From Oryctolagus cuniculus (Eukaryota; Chordata; Mammalia; Lagomorpha; Leporidae), in NCBI RefSeq assembly GCF_964237555.1, contig NC_091435.1, positions 72,284,873 to 72,348,872 of the forward strand: 64,000 nt of DNA. The letters are read 5' to 3'. The notes beneath the pieces are model-generated. The model saw nothing but the letters and a program-made list of their open reading frames with translations. It was not told the DNA's origin and did no database searches. The translations under genes and the position numbers were made by a program. How positions within the stretch are numbered: the first letter of the stretch is position 1; each line of letters starts with the position of its first letter. This document shows positions 9,864-20,497 of this stretch, in pieces.

Positions 9864-10660
9864 AAAGGAATTTCTCTCTTTGAACCTAGGAAGATCACTG
9901 CCTTTAAAAATATTTCTTTGTAACTTACAAAACTTGTTTTAGCAGGTTTCTGATGATATAGCAATGGTTAATCAGTACTCATAGCCCTCTCTGGTTTAAT
10001 GTCACTGATTTACAGCTAGAGTCTTATAAAAGGAGAAGAATTCCATATGAATGCAATTTTGACCTTAATCCAGATAGAGATATATATTTTCTATATATAT
10101 GTTATGTACCAGAATCCTCATTCAGGTATAATTGCTAAATGTAAATTGAGTAAAGGCAAATGAGATAAATGCATATAAATGTAAATATTGGTACTCTTAA
10201 CACCTTATATTCTATAGAAAAACTAGCGGGTTTGCTAATGTTTTCATAAACTGTCCATATGAAAATAGTTTAACACTGCTTAAAAGTAACTAAGGTTGAA
10301 ATTCAATGTGTTACCTTATTTAGAAAATGTTGTTTTAATCTGGAGAATTCTAAAAGGTGATTTCAAAATGTAATCAAGGAAATCAGCAGATGGAAAGCAA
10401 AAGCTATTAGTCTATTTGGCATAGAACTAGAATCTGATCCTCTGTTAAAGCAATGAGGTTTTTGCAATGCATATGTTATTCAATATTTTAAATCATCTTA
10501 AAAATCTGTTTATAATCTGCAGCATCTCCTTTTGATAGTTTTGCCTAATTGGTGACTCTCTGTCAGTTTTCTAGCCAGCTCCAGTAAGCTATTCTCTCTT
10601 CCATAGTTCTGACTCTGTTATAACTATAACATATAATCTATAATCTATAACATAGATTTT

Positions 10661-11009
10661 GGGGCCGGTGCTGTGGCATAGCGGGTAATGCTACTGCCTG
10701 TGGTGCCAGCATCCTATGTGGGCACCAGTTTGAGTCTCGGCAGCTCTATTTCCGTTTCAGCTCTCTGCTAAGGCCTAGGAAAGCAGTGGAAGATGGCCCA
10801 AGTCCTTGGGTCCCTGCACCCACATGGGAAGATCCAGAGGAAGCTCCTGGCTCCTGGCTTCAGATTGGTACAGCTCGGGATATTGCAGCCAATTGGGGAG
10901 TGAACCAGTGGATGAAAAACCTCTCTCTCTCTCTCTCTCTGCCTCTCCTTCTCTCTTTGTGTAATCCTGACTTTCAAATAAATAAATAAATCTTTACAAA
11001 AAAACAGAG
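10661..11009 (+). mobile_element. CSINE with TSD in the proviral interior
   Basis: Head 'ggggccggtgctgtggcatag', a long CT tract, AAATAAATAAATAAATCTTT and an A-rich end. It is flanked by ACATAGATTTT at 10650-10660 and 11010-11020. Confidence 0.96.
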
Positions 11010-12233
11010 ACATAGATTTTGTGTTCTGTTGAAGTAACCTATTGTATTATCTTAATGTCTCTGTTAAGTTTTAATTGTTTAAAAACAGCTGAGTTTTTAT
11101 TAGGTTATGATTTGTTTGACTATATACTCATTCTAAAGCATTTGAATAATCACTTTGTTACAATGATCAAATCTGGTCTATATTATGTCATGATGTTAAG
11201 GGATGCTATTTCTACTAGATATTTTAAACCTCCTTGGCATCCTTGACTGGCATTAAAAAAAAAAAAGATGAAGTTCCAAATTTCTTGGACTTTAATATTT
11301 CCAGCTGGGCCCCTGGAAATATCAAAGGATATATCCCTCATCTTGTAGAGACACCAACTAATCAGGCTATTTGGATTATATTACAGGTACTGTCAAAATG
11401 TGAAGTGGTGCTAAATTTTAAGTTATGATAATATAAATTGCTATTGATACAAATGTCCAAAGTTAAAAAGTCTAATTGTCTTGTGTCATCAGCTGTAATG
11501 GTTATCTTAATGAGAAAGCCTAAAAGGGTTAAACGTTTTATAAAATTCTACAGGTGCTTTCAAAAAAATTGCATGGAGTAAGGAAGTGCCTCTTCTTGTT
11601 GGCTAATGAGTTTATAATTTTAAAACATGGCTATTTAAAGTCTTTTGTCATTCACAATTTGTATTCCCTTCTAAACACTAAAAATCATATTTGCTGCTCA
11701 TAAAACTAAAACATTCTTGGCTCTGTGTTCAGCTATCCTCCTATAGGTTCTGATGGACTTTTCCCAGCCACTTCTGTTGTATTCACTACTTTGGGATGGC
11801 TCAGTAAGTAGATGAAGCCAATAATACACTATAGGTTCCAACTGAGAGAAAGTGTGGTTAATGGAGGTTACTAAGACCAGAAAGTTACTTGAATCAATTG
11901 GTAATTTAAAAAACAGTTAAAGATTTTAAGAAGCTATTACTGAAACTGCTTTATTATTCTATCTTGTATGTTATGCTACACGTGTGTACATATTGAATGT
12001 CTACATGGGAAAATCTATTAAGACCTTTGTTTTAATTGGCTTATAGATAAAAGATAGCTCAGATATAAAGATACTTTTTGGCTTACATGACCTAGATGAA
12101 TCTCTGGATCAGATGTTTTAAATTTGTTGGTAGAAAGGAACTAAAAATGTTTTTACATGTTTGTGCTTGAGTTGCTGGTCAAATGATTTACACTGTGGTA
12201 GATATTTAAGAGATGTTTCCAAATAAATGTATT

Positions 12234-12576
12234 TTTTTTTTTTTTAACAGGCAGAGTGGACAGTGAGGGAGAGAGACAGACAGGAAAGCCTTCCTTTGCC
12301 GTTGGTTCACCCTCCAATGGCCGCCGCGGCTGGTGCGCTTTAGCCGGCGCACCGCACTAATCCGATGGCAGGAGCCAGGTGCTTATCCTGGTCTCCCATG
12401 CGGGTGCAAGGCCCAAGCACTTGGGCCATCCTCCACTGCCTTCCCGGGCCACAGCAGAGAGCTGGCCTGGAAGAGGGGCAACCGGGACAGAATCCGGCGC
12501 CCCGAACGGGACTAGAACCCGGTGTGCCGGCACTGCAAGGCGGAGGATTAGCCTAGTGAGTCATGGCGCTGGCCCC
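12234..12576 (-). mobile_element. Young CSINE with TSD in the proviral interior
   Basis: Poly-T, AACAGGCAGAGTGGACAGTG, GA block, CpG-rich body, complemented head ending 'ggcgctggcccc'. The duplication AAATAAATGTATT lies at 12221-12233 and 12577-12589. Confidence 0.96.
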
Positions 12577-12892
12577 AAATAAATGTATTCTTGTCTTAAA
12601 ATTTATAAAAGGCACTGGACATTTTGGTAAATGTTTTCATAAGTTGTGATTTAACAGTTAAAATTGCTTGCTAGGTTCTCATTTGATGTTGTTATTGTCA
12701 GTAAGCAATCCGGAAAGCCTGACTTGTTCCCTCATTTCTCTATTCTCTTCAAGATGGGAAACTGACCCTATATTGAAGTACTCTCCAGGATGTACAGTTT
12801 ATTTTTAGATCTTATAAAAAGGATGGTTAACATTTTTCTGTAGTAATAACATAGCCAAAATGAGAGCTTAAATTATGATTTCATGGCCAGAT

Positions 12893-13777
12893 TTACTTCA
12901 CCATGGACACAGTAAACATGCAAAACCTCCCTTTCAGATTAAACAAAGGGAGAGAAAGTTTTAAAGTTAGGACATAGCTTTCCTTGTGGGCATTGTCTAC
13001 CTCACAAAAGACCACTATCAGAACATGCCCATGACTATAGACTTCTAGTTTAGGCCACCAAAGATTAGAGATGGGACTTGAGCACCTTCTTGACTTGCAT
13101 CCTCTTAAAGGTTTCATTTGGTCTGCTTCAACAAAAACTAGGAAGAAAAGGAAGCTAGGTAGCAGAAGTGATGCAAAGATAGATGGCAGGCCAATTAATG
13201 GCTGCTCTCTACAGTGATCTGCCATCAAAGAGACTCAACAGGCCAGTCCACTGCAGTGGCTTTCAATGTGAAAAGCCAGGGCTTCAGCAGAAGTCAGCTT
13301 ATGAAGAGCCCTGGCAGCTCTGCCAGCCAAGAGTTGGATCACTGGAAATGGACCTGCCCTGGAGGTGAACAACTGCAGGTCAGAGACATAGGATTTGCTG
13401 GCTCTAAGCTGAAAAGTCCTTCACTTGGCCCAGCTTCCAAAGTAACCACTGCCGCCAAGGGGACAGCCAAGTAGGGTCAGCAACACTGCAGACAGAACTG
13501 TTAAGTTTCCTGTTAGAGATGCCACCTGCTTTTACCTGGCCAGCTCTCCTCCCAGGCCAGCTGGGTAATGGAAATCAACAAGGTGCCTTATCAAGGAGTT
13601 CACACCTCCATTATGATGTACTCCATGTGAGGAGACAGACAGGTCTGGGCAAGGCATTAAACCCCACCTAATTATTACCAAACCTCTTCCGTCAATTTCT
13701 ATTTGCCTCACAATCGGAAAACTTATTCGTGGTTTAGACAGTAGCTTTCTTATATCCTCCAATAATGACTCTATCTT
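12893..13777 (+). other. Proviral segment between pol position and env
   Basis: Contains several overlapping frames of 60-110 codons, none recognisable. By position it should carry the integrase end and the env surface N-terminal part. The composition is less AT-rich than 9.9-12.9 kb. Confidence 0.35.
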
Positions 13778-14328
13778 TTGTTCCAGACCCTGTCTAGCCC
13801 ACTTGAGGCCTCATTCCTTTGTAATCATAGCCTCTACTCTTACATCAATGGCTCTATTCCCAACTCATGTGTATTGATGATCCCTCCCCACTTAATGTTG
13901 TATGATTGTTCAGAATTTTTCTACAGACAAGACTTTCTACTCACAAGAGATGAGCGGCCTTTCTCTGTCTTGGCTGGGATCAGCTTCACAGCCTCTCTCT
14001 CCTCAGTAGTGATCTCAGGAGCAGCTTTGGGCCAAAATGTTATCTCAACCAACTGACTCCAAAACAACTCCAGCAGTTACATGAGGAGGTCACTAGGTCC
14101 ACTGAGATTTCAGCTGTTGCCATCTGAGGTCTCCAAAGCCATATCACCTCACTAACAGGTGTGGTACTATGGAACAGATGGGCCAGGTAAAACCACATCC
14201 ATCAGATAGTTTTCACTAGGGTCCAGAGACCCTTTGTCCTCTTCTCTATGAAATCCTCTCCTTACTTGGTTAATGCCACTCTTTTTTTTTTTTTTAAAGA
14301 TTTTTTATTTATTTATTTGACAGGTAGA

Positions 14329-14376
<48 letters not shown>

Positions 14377-14811
14377 TCTTCCTTCCATTGGTTCACTCCC
14401 CAAATGGCCGCTACGGCTGGCACGCTGCGCCGATCCGAAGCCAGGAACCTGGTGCTTCCTTCTGGTCTCCCTGCAAGTGCAGGGCCCAAGTGCTTGGGCC
14501 ATCTTCCACTGCCCTCCTGGGCCACAGCAGAGAGCTGGACTGGAAGAGGAGCAACTGGGACTAGAACCTGGCGCCCATATGAGATGCCGGTGCTGCAGGC
14601 AGAGGATTAACCAAATGAACCACGACGCTGGCCCCGGTTAATGCCACTATTAAGACCATTGGCTGCTATTCTCACCCTGTCTTTTATATTACCCTGTCTG
14701 TTTAAGTGTTCACAGGAGTTGATAATGGAACAAACCAAAGCCAACCAGGCGGTCAAGCAAATGCTGCTACAGGGATCTACTCGGCTCCTCACCCAGGAGA
14801 CCATGGATTGA
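13778..14811 (+). pseudogene. Degenerate env remnant (SU end, fusion peptide, TM)
   Basis: An open frame from 13778 to the stop at about 14056 contains a Cys-rich segment (FLCNHSLYSYINGS.., like the SU C-terminus of gammaretroviral Env), an R-x-x-R tetrapeptide at 13946-13957, and then a hydrophobic Gly/Ala/Ser-rich segment typical of a fusion peptide. The heptad-repeat region continues in a different frame, with an in-frame TGA at 14125-14127. It ends in VVLWNR at 14161-14178, close to the gammaretroviral VVLQNR landmark. A CSINE occupies 14281-14635. Beyond it, 14653-14811 encodes a hydrophobic anchor and short cytoplasmic tail ending at TGA 14809-14811. The immunosuppressive-domain and CX6CC region expected after VVLQNR is not readable. 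The gene is dead: at least one frameshift, one stop and one SINE. Confidence 0.7.
14281..14635 (-). mobile_element. CSINE with long GA microsatellite, inside env
   Basis: Poly-T, TTTAAAGATTTTTTATTTAT, GACAGGTAGAATTACAG, then an uninterrupted (GA)n of about 40 bp at 14333-14373, body and complemented head. The 13-bp duplication GGTTAATGCCACT is perfect at 14268-14280 and 14636-14648. Confidence 0.97.
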
Positions 14812-14920
14812 AGCATTGCCCCATGTCAGCAGGAAGTAGCTTTAAAGACAGATCATCTTCCCTCTACCCCTCCTGGACTTCTGCAACTGATATAATCCCA
14901 TACAACACTTGCTTTATAAA

Positions 14921-14936
14921 AAACAAAAGTGGGGAA
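14921..14936 (+). other. Retroviral polypurine tract
   Basis: AAACAAAAGTGGGGAA directly precedes the TG start of the 3' LTR. A-rich then G-rich purine runs in this position prime plus-strand synthesis in retroviruses. Two pyrimidines interrupt the run. Confidence 0.75.
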
Positions 14937-15252
14937 TGTTAGTAAAATGGCAAAATGGCACAGTCTTATCTGTGGCGTGTCTACGCCCTGGACACCATCC
15001 TAGGCTCTAGACCCCACTGCCATTGCTAGAAGCCAGGTGACCAGATGGCCCAAGCGCAGGTGTCAGCTCCACCTCCAATTCCCTGTTGCTGCTACTTTCG
15101 TGGACCCCAGCAAAGGTATAATAGGATCTGTTTCCCATACATGTGCCCTCTTACTCTCTCCCCCTCTCCCCTTGGCCCGTTGGGCTTCCCCCTGCCAACA
15201 ATAAACCTTTCCCTTAACTCCAGTGTTTGGTGTGTTTTGTGGTGGCCTTACA
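14937..15252 (+). repeat. 3' LTR of the provirus
   Basis: 316 bp, begins TG and ends CA as in intact LTRs. It carries AATAAA at 15200-15205. Compared with the 5' LTR it has an extra short insertion near the start (a duplicated 'aaaatggc' unit) and many substitutions in the middle, but shares an identical 45-bp block from the polyadenylation signal onward. It is followed by ATGAG, matching AAGAG before the 5' LTR at 4 of 5 bases. Confidence 0.88.
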
Positions 15253-15257
15253 ATGAG

Positions 15258-18200
15258 TGAAGTCATTTTCACCAGCATTTTTAGAAACAACTCACTCTGT
15301 TGGCCTCCCAGAGACAGCTCTTCAAATAACATTTTACCTCTATTACATAATGTTTAATGTAAGTCTCGGGAAAATATAGATCTTCTTTAACTTGTTATTC
15401 TTGAAAACAACAGATGCTGCCAGGTATTTGTGGCAATAATTTGAGTCTCTGAAGCTTGAGACCTTGCAGGAGAATCTAACAACTAGCATTTCTGGTCCAC
15501 TAGTAATAGTTCCTATTCCTATTAGAATCCATTTAAAAAGCAAGACGGAGCCTCCACGTTATACTGGAACATGATTCTGTTTAGATACAATTTCATTGGT
15601 AAGTAGTGAAAATATGGAAACTATAGACTCTTCAACTGTCAGGTGACGCTGAGGGTAGAAAAAAACTCAGTATAAATATCCGTCAGGTTTTTCGGTGTGG
15701 AGGTTATAAATACTGCACTTTTTCTTGCATTAGGTGATGAAGCAAACAAGCATCACCTAAGCTAACTACTTAGGAGAAAAGATGAAGCACTTGTGTAAAA
15801 CGAAACACTATGAGCTGCCACACGTGCCACCATATGGTACAGTTGGGGAAACTGGGGCGGGAAGTTCATCAAAGTGACATAGGAGAATCAGGTACCCTCA
15901 AGAAAAAGTCACTTTCTTTCAGTCCTCTTTTAATCACACAGGGCCAGTTTCTGCACTGCAGCTGTAACTAAAACTTAGTGCTTTAAGTGTTACTTGCCAT
16001 AGTCCTCTGAGACACAGCTGACATTTTACTGTGCTGGCCAAGTGTGAGCTGGGTGAGACATATCCTTTCGGGCTTTTGAGCCCTATACTATCACATTCTC
16101 AAGTGGTCCTGTGAGTCCCTGGTGCTATTCTAGGAAGGCAGATTTACCACACAGGGGTCTCTAGAGACTCATCCAGAAAGCAGCCACCATGAAGAAGGAG
16201 GGTTAATTCGGGTTAGACTCTTCTAAATAACCCAAACATACTAGCTATGGGACAAAGAAATGTTACGCAGCCCACTTACACACCACTCAGTGGCGGCTCT
16301 GTTCTTACAGAGATGCATGTGTAGCACGGGCGTCTGAACACTAAGAGTCCCGGAGTCTACCTAAAATGATGGCGTGCTAGATTGGAATTCTTCTATGTTT
16401 ATTAAATCACTAGAGTCAGCCTGGATTCTGGGCAAGGAGGCTGGTTTAGAAAGGGCACCCATTCATCCAGGCACCAACACGCACATTTCCGACTGACTGA
16501 GGATGCCCATTACTGCTGCTTCGGCAGTAGGTCCACGCTGTGGGATATCACGTTTCCAGGCATGGGTCATTGCCTCGCAGCAAATGGCAGCCTCTGACTC
16601 TGCTCACTGAGGCTGCAGTTACTCAGCAAGTCGGCTGCATTCTCCAAAGTCTCATACTCCCAGGCCATCATTCCAGCTGTCTGGATATCTGTTCTTGCTT
16701 ACCTGGGAAGGCATCCACATGCTAATTTAACCAAATGGAGGGAAGGAATGAAACATAACTTCCCTTCACCTAGGCAAAATGTAGTTTCATTTCTGGCACT
16801 TGCAGAATAGACTTCGGATACACTGTCCAACCAGAACAGATGGTTTTATTTGGCAGAAATGGGGGTACAGGGCAGGAGAAAGCTCAGAAATATTAGGCTG
16901 CCTTGACTGAGTGGCAAATAGCAACTGGGTGAATTCCAGGGTCTGAGACTGGCACCCTGACACTTTATTAGACAAGAGAGGAATGTCTCCACTGCTGCCC
17001 ACCTTCAACCCCTGCTCTTCGCTAGAAAGAAAAAATATTTTTCTATGTTAAAGGGAACTGCTTGGCATAATTCTTGAAGTAGGAAAAATTCAGATTGTAT
17101 TTCTGATAAATCCTTATCTCAGGAGAAACCTGTGAAGTTTAGCTCTGCCCATGACATACCTTTAAAAGCTACAACATTCATTATAAGCAACCAAAATATT
17201 TTTCTATGCTTCATTAATTTTCTTAAGAAAAATTGAATAAGAAGAAAACATTGCCTATAACCCAAGGATGAATTCTTTAATTATAAAGAGAATATTACAA
17301 ATGGTAAAGTCTTCTATCAAAGGCAGAAAGGATGTTAAATCAGGGAGAAAGGACCTGCCAGTGAATAGCAATAGAAGTATAAAAGGTTTAGAGACCCATC
17401 TCTTGTTAATTATGCTTAAAGAGAATACACGCCAGTAATATTCATCAAGTGCCTAAAACACGTAAAGGCACTGCTCCTGGATAGACATGGGCAGAGATGA
17501 GGAAGAGGTAAAACAATGACAATGACTTACATCAGGCAATTGTTATTATTTCAGCAGAAATGCCAGTAGGACATTATCATGAAATAATAAGAATAGTTAC
17601 TCTAACATTTTCAAAATGGTTTATTGTTCATCTCATGTTTTTCATTTCATTCTGAGAATCGGAAATATGTAGAGATAACCACGGTGCTTGGAAAGCCCCT
17701 TCAATTTACTGACTTCATGCCTACATTACTCGCCTAAATTCTGGGTTTGTTTTTTATTTTTTCAGTTGCTTAAGGCATATAGTGTTCTTTGCATGTGGTG
17801 AAGGAGGTAGAGTCCAATAGAAACCAACCAGGGTGAACTAAAGCATGCCTGGAACACAATGAAAATAATAAAAGTTGTTTCCTGCCACTGCTCAAGGGCT
17901 CAGAAGATAGAATATTTAGACAAAGAATAGGATTGACAGGAGGTTTTTAGAATTTCTTTCTTTGCATTGTCCCTGTTCAAAGCTTTCCAGCAGCCATTTC
18001 AAACAGAATGTGAAACATTTGCATTATTTCCTTCTAAACAAATAGTGTTACCATTGTGAATTAATTAATACAATCATGCCAATTACAATTTTTCAAAAAT
18101 TATACATAATGGTGGAAAACACAGTAGTTGTTTGAAAGGTTCAGTGTAGCTAGGGGTGAAGGAATACCTTGTACAATTCTAAGTAGGTATGAAAACTCCA

Positions 18201-18986
18201 GAGAAGCAAATAAAGTGCAGGGTCTGGGGCGCGAGAGGGGGATCAAAAACAAAACCTCAAGTTGATGCCTACGAGCAAGATGTCTCCTTTCTATTGCATA
18301 CCCTTCGCTGGAGGCGAAAATGAACATCAAGTAGTGAAAGAAGATACAAGCAAGTAGAAAAGTGAGAAGAAATGCTAATAACTAATAATGATAACGCTAG
18401 GTATAAAACATCAGTTCCTGTCTTGATTTATTTTATCTCTGCCATATCCTCATGTGACAGTTTAGCAAAGTATCATTACTACCCCCCTCACCTGTACCGT
18501 GGTTGAAAAAGAAACTCAGCACGGTTCGTTCTCTTAGCCAATGTCAAAAAACTAGAGAATGAATGTGTTAAGTTCGTAACTAGTTCTTCTGACTATATCA
18601 GATGATCCTAAGAAGGCCTTGATATTTCAAAGACTTTATTATCTCCTACTGACATCTGAAAAGCTGCCAGATCGATTAAATTCAACAGCCACCAAGAGGA
18701 CCAGGGCACAACTGGAGAAAAGCAGCTTGGGTGGGTGGGTGGTGAGCTGGTGACAAAGTGGGAAATGCCGCAGACTGTGTAGAGATGATGGGAGTTTGCT
18801 TTTTTCTGATTGTTCAGTTCCGGTATCATATGATTCAGCCTGTGACTTTCTGCTTTTGAGGTTTTTCTAAGCAATGTTGATAATGATCACATCGGAAACC
18901 TTCAACAATCTGACAAGGTAAACGAGGTCTGTCTCTACAGGCCTTCTTACTGCCTGTATCACACTTTCTTCCCCTTTCTCTCTCTC
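15258..18986. other. Unique DNA without a gene
   Basis: About 3.7 kb with no CSINE and no frame longer than 89 codons. The segment 18370-18600 might be a strongly diverged MIR on the minus strand, which I do not call. Nothing suggests a promoter or exon. Confidence 0.4.
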
Positions 18987-19313
18987 TTTTTTTTTTTTTT
19001 CCTACAGGCAGAGAGGACAGTGAGAGAGAGAGAGAGAAAGGTCTTCCTTTGCCGTTGGTTCACCCTCCAATGGCCGCTGCGGCCGGCGCACCGCGCTGAT
19101 CCGAAGCCAGGAGCCAGGTGCTTCTCCTGGTCTCCCATGGGGTGCAGGGCCCAAGTACTTGGGCCATCCTCCACTGCACTCCCTGGCCTCAGCAGAGAGC
19201 TGGCCTGGAAGAGGGGCAACCGGGAAAGAATCCGGCGCCCCGACCGGGACTAGAACCCGGTGTGCCGGCGCCGCAAGGCAGAGAATTAGCCTAGTGAGCC
19301 CCGGCGCCGGCCC
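18987..19313 (-). mobile_element. Young CSINE, CpG-rich
   Basis: Poly-T, ACAGGCAGAGAGGACAGTG, GA block, a body with many CpGs ('gccgctgcggccggcgc') and a complete complemented head ending 'ggcgccggccc'. Flanks 'cttcccctttctc' and 'ccttcctctttcc' may be a decayed duplication. Confidence 0.94.
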
Positions 19314-20189
19314 GCTCCTTCCTCTTTCCTAGCTCAAGAAAGGAACAGGGTGGCGGCAGTGGTGAGAGAATATTCCAAGAATCCCAGCTGGGGTGAGTCT
19401 GTCATTAATCCTGAGCCAAATGTGAGGTTAGACACAGAGGGCCTCGGGTCCCACCTGTTTGTTAAGAGCCCTGGGCATGCAGGGGAGAAATGTCAAAGAT
19501 TTCTCTTCTTTTGCTTCTGCACCCTGCCGTAATGTTTTATTCAAACCTCCATGTCCTAAGGAAACAAACACTGCCTATCAAAACCTCAGCCACCTGGCTC
19601 CCAGTCGCACACATAAACATGCACAACACCTGTGTTTGGGGGCACTGATCAATTCCTGCAGAAAGCAGTCGCCGTGACATGCTACCGGGCCGACGCACTC
19701 TAGCGAATGATTTCTGAAGCAGCCGTTACCCTCTCCGGTGACTGGGTTTGTATCCATCTCACAATGCTTGTGCTTATACGACGCGATGTGTCCAGTGACC
19801 CTTCAAGCAAAGAGATGGTTTTAACTACCACCGGAACTCTGGGTTCGTATCAGAATAAAAGTGACTGCGGGGCAAACAATGGGGGCTGGGAGGGGAGAAG
19901 GTGATGCAGACGCCTCTGAGAACCAGGTCACTGTTAGCAGCCCTCCCGGAGAGGAGAGAGGAAGGATTCTTCAGGCTTGGCTGTGCACTAACTCTGCCTT
20001 TGCTACTTCCCTCACCGCAGGCAGGGACAGCAGCTTCTCTGCAGGGCCTAGGCTGGGGGACTCTAGAGGAAAAGATGAGGGCTCCCCCAGAAAGTGACAG
20101 CATTACAGAAGCAAAGCGAAGGCACTCAGGCTATCCATCAGCTCTGCACTGGCAGGAGCGCAGGAGCAGGAGCAGGAATCAGGAAGAGG
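19314..20189. other. Moderately GC-rich unique stretch
   Basis: Open frames reach about 92 codons on both strands at 19825-20103, which I attribute to base composition. No domain, splice pattern or CpG island is evident. Confidence 0.35.
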
Positions 20190-20497
20190 CGGTCAGGGCG
20201 GCGCTGGGTCCTAGGAGGCTAAGCCCCGACCTGCAGTGCTGGCATCCCATAAGGGTGCCGGTTCGAGTTCTGGCTGCCCCACTTCTGATCCAGCTCTCTG
20301 TTTATGGTCTGGGAAAGCAGTGGAACATGGCCCAAGTGCTTGGGTCCCTGTACCCACATGGGAGACCCGGAAGAATATCCTGGCTTCTGATTTCAGAGCA
20401 CAGCCATTTGAGGAGTGAACCGGCAAATAAAAGACCTTTCTCTCTGTCTCTCTGTCTGTAATTCTACCTCTCAATATATTTTTTTTTTTAAAAAAAG
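20190..20497 (+). mobile_element. CSINE with a shortened body
   Basis: From 20228 the body is clear ('gcagtgctggcatccc', 'tgtacccacatgggagaccc'), and a degraded head is plausible at about 20190-20227. The central part before 'catttgaggagtgaacc' is shortened. It ends in CTACCTCTCAATATA and a T/A run. Confidence 0.85.

Larger units (their letters stand above)
9878..12890 (+). other. AT-rich proviral interior, pol not recognisable
   Basis: Between the CSINEs this region is AT-rich with no frame longer than about 75 codons. No YxDD-like or integrase motif could be read in any frame. By position it should hold pol and the start of env; it may be deleted, decayed or replaced. A weak shared string around 'aatgttttcataa' at about 10240 and 12630 is too short to call a repeat. 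Confidence 0.4.
6684..15252 (+). mobile_element. Class I endogenous provirus, HERV-H-like, defective
   Basis: The order seen is 5' LTR, tRNA-His primer binding site, leader, gag remnant, AT-rich internal region, env remnant, polypurine tract and 3' LTR. The flanks AAGAG (6679-6683) and ATGAG (15253-15257) are a likely 5-bp target-site duplication with one change. Six separate CSINE insertions, one of them carrying a second nested CSINE, account for roughly 2.2 kb of the 8.6 kb. The remaining ~6.4 kb is short for a full retrovirus, and no pol motif could be read, so pol is deleted or decayed. Every recognisable reading frame carries stops or frameshifts. The tRNA-His primer and the matrix-like gag segment suggest the HERV-H group of gammaretrovirus-like elements; that placement is inference. 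Confidence 0.85.

Noticed and set aside
10225..12670. Direct repeat around 'aatgttttcataa' at about 10240 and 12630
   Set aside because: Only about 14 bases match clearly in AT-rich DNA; flanking similarity is too weak to separate from chance.
9878..12890. Hidden pol gene in the provirus
   Set aside because: No frame over about 75 codons outside SINEs and no reverse-transcriptase or integrase motif in six frames; a profile search would be needed to say more.
14333..14373. (GA)n as an independent microsatellite
   Set aside because: It is the complemented CT tract of the CSINE at 14281, listed there.
18370..18600. Possible minus-strand MIR
   Set aside because: Only scattered words match ('atcctcatgtgacagttt'); too diverged to call by eye.
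19901..20461. 186-codon plus-strand open frame
   Set aside because: Its second half is a reading through the CSINE at 20190-20497 and the first half lies in GC-richer DNA. No domain is recognisable.
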